Shown piece after piece: positions 1-6,609 of a stretch of 26,121 nt of DNA. The translations under genes and the position numbers were made by a program. Numbering within the stretch: position 1 is the stretch's first letter; each line of letters opens with the position of its first letter. The notes below the pieces were generated by a model that had not been told where the DNA came from, made no database searches, and was given only the letters and a program-made list of their open reading frames with translations. The DNA comes from Bacillota bacterium (lineage in GTDB: Bacteria; Bacillota; Clostridia; Acetivibrionales; DSM-1351): NCBI GenBank assembly GCA_023441625.1, contig JAEZOA010000156.1, forward strand, positions 1-26,121. Reading direction: 5' to 3'.

Positions 1-60
1 AAAGTCATACAAAGGCGATAAAAAAATCTAAATGTAATTTCACAAAATATTAGTGCTGAA

Positions 61-126
61 ACGGCATTAATTTAAAAAAACTCTTTGAAAAGAGTTAGGA
101 AGAATATGGCTTCATGAATTTGCCGT
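61..126. other. Nested inverted repeat upstream of the rpsT promoter
   Basis: Positions 1-144 contain no convincing gene. Seen directly: ACGGCA (61-66) is complementary to TGCCGT (121-126), and between them AACTCTT/AAGAGTT forms a hairpin at 79-96 with a TGAA loop. No U-tract follows the inner stem, so it is not a typical terminator. It may be the 3' structure of something left of the window or a chance fold; no function is claimed. Confidence 0.35.
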
Positions 127-144
127 GTCGAAATAGAAAAATAC

Positions 145-173
145 TTGCTTTTTGAATTTTTTCATGGTAAAAT
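145..173 (+). promoter_or_regulatory. Sigma-A-type promoter of rpsT
   Basis: TTGCTT (145-150), a 17-bp spacer and TAAAAT (168-173) match a housekeeping promoter. Transcription would start near 180, giving a leader of roughly 95 nt before the rpsT ATG. The leader contains a small hairpin CGGTT-aaat-AACCG at 196-209. Ribosomal protein leaders are often autoregulatory, but nothing specific can be shown here. Confidence 0.65.
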
Positions 174-275
174 ATCATCTGTTACGGGCAAGAAGCGGTT
201 AAATAACCGATTAAATATTATTAGTAATTTTTGCTCATGAGTTAGGCGAATTTAGGCTCGCAGGAGGTGAATACT

Positions 276-536
276 ATGCCAAATATTAAATCAGCAATAA
301 AGAGAGTAAAGGTAACTGAGGCTAAGACTTTAAAGAATTCTATCAGAAAGTCAGCTCTTAAGACTTCTATTAAGAAATGTAAAGAAGCTATAGCTACAGG
401 TGTAGATACAGCTACTGAATCATACAAAGCTACTACTAAGGCTTTAGATAAAGCTGCAGCAAGGAATATCCTTCACAAAAACACCGCTGCGAGAAGAAAA
501 TCCAGATTAGCAAAGGCCTTAAATGCAGCAAAATAA
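276..536 (+). CDS. rpsT: 30S ribosomal protein S20
   Basis: This 86-residue basic protein begins MPNIKSAIKRVK and ends in a Lys/Ala-rich tail, with the NTAARRKSRL block typical of bacterial S20, which binds 16S rRNA early in small-subunit assembly. An in-frame GTG lies at 267, but it sits inside the Shine-Dalgarno sequence AGGAGGT (262-268), so the ATG at 276, seven bases further on, is the start. The gene is monocistronic, with its own promoter upstream and an intrinsic terminator directly after the stop. In many Clostridia rpsT lies near gpr, lepA and hemW; here hemW is next door but convergent. The family assignment is secure. Confidence 0.97.
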   Translation: MPNIKSAIKRVKVTEAKTLKNSIRKSALKTSIKKCKEAIATGVDTATESYKATTKALDKAAARNILHKNTAARRKSRLAKALNAAK

Positions 537-550
537 TTTTAATTAAAAAA

Positions 551-587
551 CGAAAACTCAGGTATCTTTCCTGAGTTTTTATTTTTA
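551..587. terminator. Bidirectional intrinsic terminator between rpsT and hemW
   Basis: AAACTCAGG (554-562) pairs with CCTGAGTTT across a 6-8 nt loop and is followed by a T-tract on the + strand. On the - strand the same stem is followed by TTCGTTTTTT, so it can also end hemW transcription. The first copy of the 35-bp dispersed repeat begins at the end of its + strand T-tract. Confidence 0.88.
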
Positions 588-620
588 ACATAAGCAATGT
601 TGGCTTGCCAACTTGCGTTG
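586..620 (+). repeat. Terminator-associated 35-bp hairpin repeat, copy 1
   Basis: This block is identical over 35 bp to copy 2 at 3631-3665. It contains a palindromic centre GTTGGC-TT-GCCAAC and an outer AAGCAA that can pair with the TTGTTT just beyond it. It starts within the T-tract of the rpsT terminator and ends two bases before the hemW stop codon. Copy 3 lies at 10567-10601 on the other strand. Confidence 0.9.
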
Positions 621-622
621 TT

Positions 623-1756
623 TTATACGAATTTTACAAATACCTGATTTGCTAAGTCCATCCCAAACCTAGTAAGCCGTACATTTTCTCCAGAAATCTC
701 AATCAACTTATTTTTTTGCAGTTCTTCAAAACTATCTGCATACTTAACAAACATATCCTGATTAAACAAATCTTGAAATTCTGAATTGAAAACACCCCTT
801 GTTAACCTAAGCCCCAAAAACATATATTCTGACATTTTGTCGTATAAGTCAATTGTATATCGCACTTCAACAGGTTTTTCACCCTTTTTTAAGCCCTTAA
901 TATATTCCTCAATAGTGACCTCATTTGAAAATCTAATGTCCTCCAAAAGTGAATGAGCTCCAGCCCCCAAACCTAAGTAATCTATACACTTCCAATAGGT
1001 TAAATTATGGTTACACTCATAACCCTCTTTTGCAAAATTTGATAATTCATACTGGTTAAAACCGTTTTGTTTTAAGTAATCAATAGCATAATGATACATA
1101 TCCCTATCAAGCTCATCCTTCATCTGTATGAGCTCTCCGTTTTCAAGCATATTGCCAAACTTTGTTCCCTCTTCGACTTTCAAACTGTATGCAGATATAT
1201 GTGTTATGCCTAAATCAACTAACACCTTCAAGGTTTCTTTCCAGTTCTCCATCGTCTGTCCAGGTATCCCAAATATCACATCAACATTAATGTTACTAAA
1301 ACCAGCCTTTTTAGCCAGTTCAATACTTGTAATAAAGTCTTCGGGTGAATGCTGTCTGCCTAAATATTTGAGTAAATTATTCTGATAGGCTTGAAGACCA
1401 ATACTTATTCGATTTATTCCAATATGTTTATATGCTGTAAGTTTATCAATATTAAGTGTACCAGGATTAGCTTCTATGCTTATTTCGCAGTCGTCAGAAA
1501 TTCTATAATTTGCTCTGCATGCAGTCAGCACATCTACAATGTACTTGTAGTCCACACAAGAAGGAGTACCTCCTCCTATAAAAACTGTACTAACTATATT
1601 ATATTTCATTTCATTGGTATAAAGCTCAATTTCTTTTTTCATTGAAGTAAAGTATTCCTCAGCTAAATTAAGCTTTCCAGTGTATGAATTAAAGTCGCAA
1701 TAATTACATTTAGAGCTACAAAAAGGAATATGAATATATAGACCTGTTTTAGTCAT
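623..1756 (-). CDS. hemW: HemW-type radical SAM heme chaperone
   Basis: The 377-residue product begins MTKTGLYIHIPFCSSKCNYC. The CX3CX2C motif (Cys13, Cys17 and Cys20) binds the radical-SAM [4Fe-4S] cluster and is followed by DF, as in HemW, rather than by the extra Cys of true coproporphyrinogen dehydrogenase HemN. GGGTPS (about residue 62), the IEANPG block and a C-terminal HemN-like domain follow. HemW binds and transfers heme; many databases still call it an oxygen-independent coproporphyrinogen oxidase. The frame stays open upstream to a TTG at 1786, with further ATGs at 1777 and 1768. The 1756 start is chosen because family members begin at this point, but its Shine-Dalgarno sequence is weak, so the start is uncertain while the identity is firm. 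Confidence 0.92.
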   Translation of the reverse strand: MTKTGLYIHIPFCSSKCNYCDFNSYTGKLNLAEEYFTSMKKEIELYTNEMKYNIVSTVFIGGGTPSCVDYKYIVDVLTACRANYRISDDCEISIEANPGTLNIDKLTAYKHIGINRISIGLQAYQNNLLKYLGRQHSPEDFITSIELAKKAGFSNINVDVIFGIPGQTMENWKETLKVLVDLGITHISAYSLKVEEGTKFGNMLENGELIQMKDELDRDMYHYAIDYLKQNGFNQYELSNFAKEGYECNHNLTYWKCIDYLGLGAGAHSLLEDIRFSNEVTIEEYIKGLKKGEKPVEVRYTIDLYDKMSEYMFLGLRLTRGVFNSEFQDLFNQDMFVKYADSFEELQKNKLIEISGENVRLTRFGMDLANQVFVKFV

Positions 1757-2186
1757 AATTATGCCCATGCCCCACATTTGGCACAAAACCCCATTAAAGT
1801 ACTGGCATGGACTCGGTCCCCCTTTCTTTATTATTTAAGTTCTTTCAACCTTGACATAACTTACATCTCCTTAATTGAAGTATAATCAAGATAACTTGAC
1901 TTGCGCAAACTATAACGATGGCATAAGCTAAGCTACACATATCCTTTTCTAAGTGCTAAAGTTTATGTGGCGCAATGGCACTATCTGATCCGAGTCTTCT
2001 ATATATAACTATATTATCACATCATTATATTGTATACTACTCACTATAGAAATAATTGAGGCATTTGGAGTATAATAATAAAATATTGCATTTTGTGAGG
2101 TGAAAAACTTACTTAATATAGCTTAGGCTATAGTATTACATAACAATATGGTATACTGTTTTATAACTAAAAATCGGAGAATACAT
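1757..2186. other. Divergent hemW/MATE intergenic region with tiny reading frames
   Basis: No full-size gene is visible in these 430 bases. On the - strand a ribosome binding site AAGGAG (1867-1872) precedes an 8-codon frame reading MSRLKELK. AAAGGGGG further on precedes a 4-codon frame (MPVL), whose stop overlaps the ATG of an 11-codon frame reading MGFCAKCGAWA that ends 3 bases before the hemW ATG. On the + strand TATAAT occurs at 2071-2076 without a good -35, and a small hairpin ATAGC-ttag-GCTAT (2118-2131) lies in the presumed MATE leader. None of these is proven to be functional. Confidence 0.4.
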
Positions 2187-3563
2187 ATGGATATCACTGT
2201 AAACAGCAAAATTATGAACAACAAAGCCTTTTATAAAATGGCCTTAACATTAGTAATGCCCATGGCACTGCAAAACTTAATAAATGTTGGAATAACGTCA
2301 ATTGATGTACTTATGCTTGGAAAAGTAAGTGAAATTGTGCTTTCTGGTGCTTCTTTAGCCGGACAAGTACAGTTTATTATGACACTTATTTTCTTTGGAT
2401 TAACCTCAGGAGCAGCGGTTCTAACTGCACAGTACTGGGGAAAAGGCGATACAAAAAGTATTGAAACAATAATGGGAATATGTATGAGGTTTTCACTATT
2501 GGTTGCGTTACTTTTTACTACAGCTGTATTGCTGTTTCCAACACAAATTATGAGTATATTTACTTCTGAAGCACCTGTTATTGCAGAAGGCGTCAAGTAC
2601 CTGAGAATTGTTGCCTTGTCATATGTTTTAATGGCTATTACTATGATTTATTTAAATGTGATGAGAAGTGTTGAACGGGTAGTGGTTTCAACAGTTGTAT
2701 ACTTGGTCTCTCTTATTATAAATGTAATAATTGCATCACTTCTGATTTTTGGTTTATTTGGTTTTCCAAAGTTGGGAATTCAGGGTGCAGCTATTGCAAC
2801 CTTTGCCTCTAGAGTTGTTGAGCTTTTATGCGTCTTTATCTATGCTAAAAAATATAATAAGGTTATACACTTCAAGTTCAAAAGCTTGTTTATTCGTGAT
2901 AAATTCCTCTTTAAAGATTTTTTAGTGTACTCAATTCCAGTCACTCTAAACGAACTTATGTGGGGAGCTGGTGTGGCTATGAATGCTGTTGTTTTAGGAC
3001 ATTTAGGAAGCTCTGTTGTTTCTGCCAACTCTGTTGCACAGATTACAAGACAGCTTGCTACCGTTATTGCTTTTGGTCTTGCTAATGCTACCGCTATAAC
3101 CGTAGGCAAGGCAATTGGTGAAAACAACCTGGAAGCAGCCAAGGATTATTCTAAACGTTTTATAAAACTAAGCTTATTAGCTGGTGTTGCAGGAGCAATT
3201 GTCATTTTAATCGTTCGTCCTATTATAATGTCGGTACTCAATCTCAGCCCGGTTACACAAGGCTATTTGTCCACAATGATGTATGTAATGTCCTATTTTG
3301 TCATTGCTCAAGCCCTGAATACAACTCTTATTGTTGGAGTTTTCCGTGCCGGTGGCGATACAAAATTTGGTCTGTTTATAGATATAACAACAATGTGGTG
3401 TGGCTCAATAGCAATAGGTTTGTTAGCCGCTTTCGTTTTCAAGTGGAGCGTTCCCATTGTCTATATCATCTTAATGAGTGATGAGCTTATTAAAATTCCT
3501 CTGACAGTTTGGAGATACAAAAGCAAAAAATGGCTAAATAATGTGACGAGAGATTTAATGTAG
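2187..3563 (+). CDS. MATE family multidrug/Na+ antiporter
   Basis: The 458-residue protein has about 12 hydrophobic helices in two repeated halves, the MATE architecture. It carries an N-terminal MALTLVMPMALQNLINVG segment, GLTSGAAVLTAQYWGKGD after the second helix, and the matching GLANATAITVGKAIGENN in the second half. Such proteins export cationic drugs or metabolites using a Na+ or H+ gradient in the cytoplasmic membrane. The frame opens at 2148, but ATG 2187 is preferred because CGGAGA lies 8 bases before it and the family N-terminus fits. The gene is monocistronic with a strong terminator behind it. The substrate cannot be predicted. Confidence 0.92.
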   Translation: MDITVNSKIMNNKAFYKMALTLVMPMALQNLINVGITSIDVLMLGKVSEIVLSGASLAGQVQFIMTLIFFGLTSGAAVLTAQYWGKGDTKSIETIMGICMRFSLLVALLFTTAVLLFPTQIMSIFTSEAPVIAEGVKYLRIVALSYVLMAITMIYLNVMRSVERVVVSTVVYLVSLIINVIIASLLIFGLFGFPKLGIQGAAIATFASRVVELLCVFIYAKKYNKVIHFKFKSLFIRDKFLFKDFLVYSIPVTLNELMWGAGVAMNAVVLGHLGSSVVSANSVAQITRQLATVIAFGLANATAITVGKAIGENNLEAAKDYSKRFIKLSLLAGVAGAIVILIVRPIIMSVLNLSPVTQGYLSTMMYVMSYFVIAQALNTTLIVGVFRAGGDTKFGLFIDITTMWCGSIAIGLLAAFVFKWSVPIVYIILMSDELIKIPLTVWRYKSKKWLNNVTRDLM

Positions 3564-3572
3564 TGTATATAT

Positions 3573-3628
3573 AAGGTTCTGTTGAAGACTAGCTCGGATA
3601 TAATATAGTTTACAACAGAACCTTTTTT
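3573..3628 (+). terminator. Intrinsic terminator after the MATE gene
   Basis: AAGGTTCTGTTG (3573-3584) pairs perfectly with CAACAGAACCTT (3613-3624) and runs into a six-T tract. The 28-nt loop is unusually long. Copy 2 of the dispersed repeat begins three bases after the T-tract. Confidence 0.88.
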
Positions 3629-3630
3629 AT

Positions 3631-3670
3631 TAACATAAGCAATGTTGGCTTGCCAACTTGCGTTGCTTAT
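3631..3670 (+). repeat. Terminator-associated hairpin repeat, copy 2
   Basis: The first 35 bases are identical to copy 1. This copy shows the best fold: ATAAGCAA (3635-3642) pairs with TTGCTTAT (3663-3670), and GTTGGC (3644-3649) pairs with GCCAAC (3652-3657), with a one-base versus five-base internal bulge. It lies between the MATE terminator and the promoter of the next operon. Confidence 0.9.
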
Positions 3671-3674
3671 TTCC

Positions 3675-3703
3675 TTGACAATATATTTCCATAATGGTAA
3701 TAT
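3675..3703 (+). promoter_or_regulatory. Strong promoter of the membrane protein-marR operon
   Basis: A consensus TTGACA (3675-3680) is followed by a 17-bp spacer and TAATAT (3698-3703). A dyad operator at 3685-3717 overlaps the spacer, the -10 element and the start point. Confidence 0.82.
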
Positions 3704-3717
3704 TCTATTGTGGAAAT
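3685..3717. promoter_or_regulatory. Dyad operator, probably for the adjacent MarR regulator
   Basis: The arms ATTTCCATAAT (3685-3695) and ATTGTGGAAAT (3707-3717) are inverted copies, 10 of 11 positions symmetric, separated by 11 bp. Arm centres are 22 bp apart, about two helical turns. Because the -10 hexamer lies between the arms, binding should repress. Autoregulation by the co-transcribed MarR protein is inferred. Confidence 0.6.
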
Positions 3718-3737
3718 AATATAAAAGGAGATTAAGT

Positions 3738-4307
3738 ATGAAGAAACTTAATAGTTTAGTCGAAAAACTATCAAAACCAAGAGTAATTTTAACTTATTTT
3801 GGTGCATTCCTATTGGTTCTGATATTGACAAATGTAGTTTTAAAGCCGAGTTTTACCTACCTCACACAAACCTTCAATTATTCACCTAAGTCTGCTTATG
3901 ATTTATTATCAACAATTGGTGAAGAAGGCAGAAAGACGCACTTACAAGTATTTATTACAGATGTAATTATGGTTGTGTTGTACACAATGTTTCTCGTTGG
4001 AGCAAACTATGCTACATTTAACAAATGGGTTAAAAAGTGTACCCTTATTTCAATTATTACATTTCTACCTGTAATATTAGCAAGTGTTCAAATTCTTGAA
4101 ATTGTTGGATTGATTGGATTGATTACACATTACCCATCGGAACTTCTTGCACTTGCCAAGGTTACAAATATCTTGACTATACTAAAATATGCTTTAACTA
4201 CTATTTGTTTTTTATTGCCTATAATTGGGCTTAGTGTTACAATCATCTTAAAAATAAACAAAAAGGTGATAAAGGGGCATAAGAATGAAAAGCAATCTGC
4301 CAATTAA
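3738..4307 (+). CDS. Four-helix membrane protein co-encoded with a MarR regulator
   Basis: I do not recognise a named family. The 189-residue product has a short basic N-terminus and four clear hydrophobic helices at about residues 17-37, 72-94, 103-127 and 147-170. A soluble loop of about 35 residues follows the first helix, and the C-terminal tail is Lys-rich. AAAAGGAG precedes the ATG. The stop lies 23 bases inside the downstream marR frame, so the two are translationally coupled. Small membrane proteins paired with MarR regulators are often detoxification or stress functions, but nothing here shows a substrate or an active site. Confidence 0.8.
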   Translation: MKKLNSLVEKLSKPRVILTYFGAFLLVLILTNVVLKPSFTYLTQTFNYSPKSAYDLLSTIGEEGRKTHLQVFITDVIMVVLYTMFLVGANYATFNKWVKKCTLISIITFLPVILASVQILEIVGLIGLITHYPSELLALAKVTNILTILKYALTTICFLLPIIGLSVTIILKINKKVIKGHKNEKQSAN

Positions 4308-4728
4308 TAATTTCAGAGAACTTTGGAATAAGCTATTACTAAATTTTAATATAATGATATGCACAGAACAATTAAAGGGTTGTACTATTATTGATTTAAA
4401 TATTCTTAAACTTATCTATGCAAATCCTAATATTAAGATTAAAGAAATAGTGAAATCATTAAAAGTACCTAATAGTACTTTGACTAATGCAATAAATAGA
4501 CTTTCTAAGCGAGGATTGCTACAACGAAAATTAAGTAATAATGATTTACGTTCCTTTGATTTAGAACTTACTCCTATAGGCACAATTTCAGTTGAAGAGC
4601 ATATTAGAGAGGAAAATAAACTGTTTGCTAATCTATTGCAAGACCTCAATGAGGAAGAAGCTGTTGAATTTGTTAGACTCTTTAAAAAAATAGTTGATAG
4701 TAAAGTGGACAAAAGTACTAACTCATAA
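4285..4728 (+). CDS. MarR family transcriptional regulator
   Basis: The 147-residue protein carries a winged helix at about residues 32-96. An initial helix (DLNILKLIY) is followed by a recognition-helix region (LKVPNSTLTNAINRLSKRGL) and a wing with the MarR-like segment SNNDLRSFDLELTPIG. N- and C-terminal helices would form the dimer interface. It overlaps the preceding membrane-protein gene by 23 nt, with AAAGGGG as ribosome binding site. It probably binds the dyad at 3685-3717 and represses its own operon until a ligand or oxidant releases it; the ligand is unknown. Confidence 0.88.
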   Translation: MKSNLPINNFRELWNKLLLNFNIMICTEQLKGCTIIDLNILKLIYANPNIKIKEIVKSLKVPNSTLTNAINRLSKRGLLQRKLSNNDLRSFDLELTPIGTISVEEHIREENKLFANLLQDLNEEEAVEFVRLFKKIVDSKVDKSTNS

Positions 4729-4934
4729 CAATGGGCTGAAAGCCGATAGTTTGGGTTTGAGACTAAAGCCTACTGAAGTTACTAGAATAAAAAATGATCT
4801 AAAGTCAAAAGTTGAGTCTGCACTAGTCGGATGTAAGCTTGTCTACGAAAAGCTTAATACACTCGAAAGTAATGTTAAACCCCTTAAAAGAAATATTAAC
4901 CTGCAATCGAGTAGGAGGTAGGTGATTAATTCAC
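4729..4934. other. Intergenic stretch with open frame and bulky hairpin
   Basis: An open frame (4694-4921, +, TTG start, 75 residues, no ATG, no ribosome binding site) runs from inside marR to here. Its Lys-rich composition looks codon-like, but I do not accept it as a gene. It could be the tail of a decayed gene. A hairpin with perfect arms GGTAGGTGA (4917-4925) and TCACCTACC (4931-4939) ends the stretch; neither strand has a T-tract after it, so it may block exonucleases rather than terminate transcription. Confidence 0.3.
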
Positions 4935-5084
4935 CTACCGACCTCTCTCACCGCCATTCATAAACTTATTCGCTGCTTTTAGGGTATCTTCTACGGTGAA
5001 ATTTTCAGCGCTGTAGCAAACACCTGTACTTATTGCTTCTATCATCAAAAGCAGTAATACAATACTAAGAATTCTATTCTTCAT
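4935..5084 (-). CDS. Small secreted peptide, 49 residues
   Basis: ATG at 5084 opens a 49-codon frame. Residues 1-26 form a signal peptide (KNR, then a Leu/Ile/Val core, then CYSA), followed by a short polar part ending FMNGGERGR. AGGTGAGG (5093-5100) is a good ribosome binding site and overlaps the stop codon of the upstream gene, so the two form an operon. The stop codon lies in the stem of the hairpin at 4917-4939. I do not recognise the family. It may be a complete small exported peptide or the front end of a longer protein cut short near the hairpin. Confidence 0.6.
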   Translation of the reverse strand: MKNRILSIVLLLLMIEAISTGVCYSAENFTVEDTLKAANKFMNGGERGR

Positions 5085-5099
5085 GTAAATCGCCTCACC

Positions 5100-5888
5100 T
5101 TATTTTCCAAATGAATACACATAAATATTAACATCACTTGCATACGAATCATCTATGTGTATATATCTATTTGACTTTTCATCATATATATCTATACCCT
5201 CTAAAAATACATCTAGCTTTTTTTTCTTGACATGGTTAATGATTGTGTTAACTGTATTTTCACCAAGCTTCTGTAGTAGGACATTTCTCAAATCTTCTAT
5301 GATTTGTGTTTGATCCTCATTCGAATAACCAACACCAACCATAAAACAAGCATCATAATCTGGGTTGCCATCAACATCGTTAGCTATTAGCCTAGTATTA
5401 ATAGGAACTATAAAGCTTCCAACCTTTTTTGTTTGTGCAGGCTTTATTGTTATATTTACTGTACTTGTCTTGCCATCCCATGTCACCGTTGCTCCAAGAG
5501 CTTCGCTTACAAAACGGATAGGTACAAGTATTCTGCCATTCTTGTTTGTAGCTACTGTATCCATAGTCTTTTTTGTGCCATTTACTATATAGTCCTTTTT
5601 GCTATCGTATAGAATCACCTTGTCTGTTCCGTTTGCTATTTCAACAGATTTACTTTTTGAAACCCATTTTACTGTTGCTCCCAGTGCCTCGCTTACAAAT
5701 CTCACAGGCACCTGTACTCTATCATTTTCATCTAAAAGTGGTTTGGTATCAGGGAAAACTAACTTGCCTCCGTTTACTTTAACTATTATTTCTACTTTTT
5801 TTGCTGCTTCTGATGTAGATACCCCCATTGTTAGGCATATAGACAGCATCATCACCGCTGTCAGTATGTAGGCTATTGCTTTTTTCAT
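5100..5888 (-). CDS. Secreted copper-amine-oxidase N-domain protein
   Basis: The 262-residue protein has a signal peptide (about 1-29, ending TSEAA). A copper amine oxidase N-terminal-like domain (Pfam PF07833 type) follows, visible as two tandem units: VPVRFVSEALGATVKW and VPIRFVSEALGATVTW. Such domains are common on clostridial exported proteins and are thought to act in wall or surface attachment; there is no oxidase domain. Residues about 155-262 form a distinct unrecognised domain with an IIEDLRNVLLQKLG helix. AAAGGACAG precedes the start. It heads a two-gene operon with the 49-residue peptide. Confidence 0.85.
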   Translation of the reverse strand: MKKAIAYILTAVMMLSICLTMGVSTSEAAKKVEIIVKVNGGKLVFPDTKPLLDENDRVQVPVRFVSEALGATVKWVSKSKSVEIANGTDKVILYDSKKDYIVNGTKKTMDTVATNKNGRILVPIRFVSEALGATVTWDGKTSTVNITIKPAQTKKVGSFIVPINTRLIANDVDGNPDYDACFMVGVGYSNEDQTQIIEDLRNVLLQKLGENTVNTIINHVKKKKLDVFLEGIDIYDEKSNRYIHIDDSYASDVNIYVYSFGK

Positions 5889-5945
5889 TTTTGTTCTGTC
5901 CTTTCTTATTGGATATTAATTTTTTAAACAAGCTTTTCCACGATA

Positions 5946-5959
5946 TGTGTTATAACACA
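5946..5959. promoter_or_regulatory. Perfect 14-bp palindrome upstream of the secreted-protein operon
   Basis: TGTGTTATAACACA is perfectly symmetric and lies 58 bp upstream of the start codon at 5888, in the presumed promoter region. It could be an operator. I do not match it confidently to a known regulator. Confidence 0.35.
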
Positions 5960-5991
5960 ATATTTTTCACTAAAATATACTTGCTGCACCT

Positions 5992-6022
5992 AAAAAAGCC
6001 ATCTTGCAAAAGTAGGATGGCC
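5992..6022 (-). terminator. Intrinsic terminator of the thiC-thiW operon
   Basis: Read on the - strand, GCCATC and GATGGC (6016-6021 and 5998-6003) form a stem with a 12-nt loop, followed by TTTTTT (5992-5997). It lies 34 bp past the thiW stop codon. Confidence 0.85.
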
Positions 6023-6055
6023 TTTAAGTCACTATTATGTACTAAATTATAACAT

Positions 6056-6556
6056 TTATAACTCATTTGTAATAGCAGCTATAGTCTTTGTCCGTTTCAA
6101 TGCAAAGATTAACATTGCGGAAATTGTTGCGCCTCCAAAGGAGCTAATACTAAATGGAATAACAAAGCCAAAGATAGCAGCTTGCTTTGACAATAGCAAT
6201 GCTGCAATAGGATAAGCAAGGATTGCACCAAATACGCCCGTACCAATGACTTCCCCTATAAATGCACTCACAGTGTTACCAAATTTTTTATACAATAAGC
6301 CACAAATCAGCGCTCCAACCATACTGCCCGGAAATGCAAGCAGTGTTCCTGTCCCTGCTAGAATTCTTATACACGATGTTACAAAAGCAACCCCTACTGC
6401 ATACCATGGGCCCAAAAGAATTGCTCCTAAGACATTGACCATATGCTGCACTGGCGCGCATTTTGAAACACCCACTGGAAAGGAAAATGATGATCCAACC
6501 ACTGCTACTGCGACTAGCAGTCCTGATAATGCTAATCTTTTTACATTTGTTTTCAT
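6056..6556 (-). CDS. thiW: ThiW, substrate-binding subunit of a thiazole ECF transporter
   Basis: The 166-residue membrane protein has five to six hydrophobic segments and the ThiW-type pattern: LALSGLLVAVAVVGSSFSFPVG near the N-terminus (broken here after about 20 residues), the CAPVQHMVNVLGAILLGP block, and GTGTLLAFPGSMVGAL. ThiW is the S component of an energy-coupling-factor importer thought to bring in the thiazole precursor of thiamine, using the shared EcfA-EcfA'-EcfT module encoded elsewhere. An ATG lies further upstream at 6574, but the one at 6556 has AGGAG 8 bases before it. It follows thiC by about 50 bp without a terminator, so it shares the TPP riboswitch. Confidence 0.88.
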   Translation of the reverse strand: MKTNVKRLALSGLLVAVAVVGSSFSFPVGVSKCAPVQHMVNVLGAILLGPWYAVGVAFVTSCIRILAGTGTLLAFPGSMVGALICGLLYKKFGNTVSAFIGEVIGTGVFGAILAYPIAALLLSKQAAIFGFVIPFSISSFGGATISAMLIFALKRTKTIAAITNEL

Positions 6557-6609
6557 ACTAAAGGCTCCTATCATTTATTTTAAATTCTATATTACAAACT
6601 ACTATTATT

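Noticed and set aside
409..416. Cys-motif spacing of ThiC (residues 409-416, CX2CX3C) considered as a deletion
   Set aside because: Coordinates are residue numbers. The compact ThiC class is understood to have this spacing, and the length of 433 residues agrees.
1128..1645. Open frames opposite hemW
   Set aside because: They are antisense shadows of a well-identified gene.
1851..1886. TTGACA and TATAAT on the + strand before the MATE gene
   Set aside because: They are 24 bp apart, too far for one sigma-A promoter, and 300 bp from the gene.
4694..4921. 75-codon open frame after marR
   Set aside because: It starts with TTG inside marR, has no ATG and no ribosome binding site, and shows no known pattern; at best a decayed tail.
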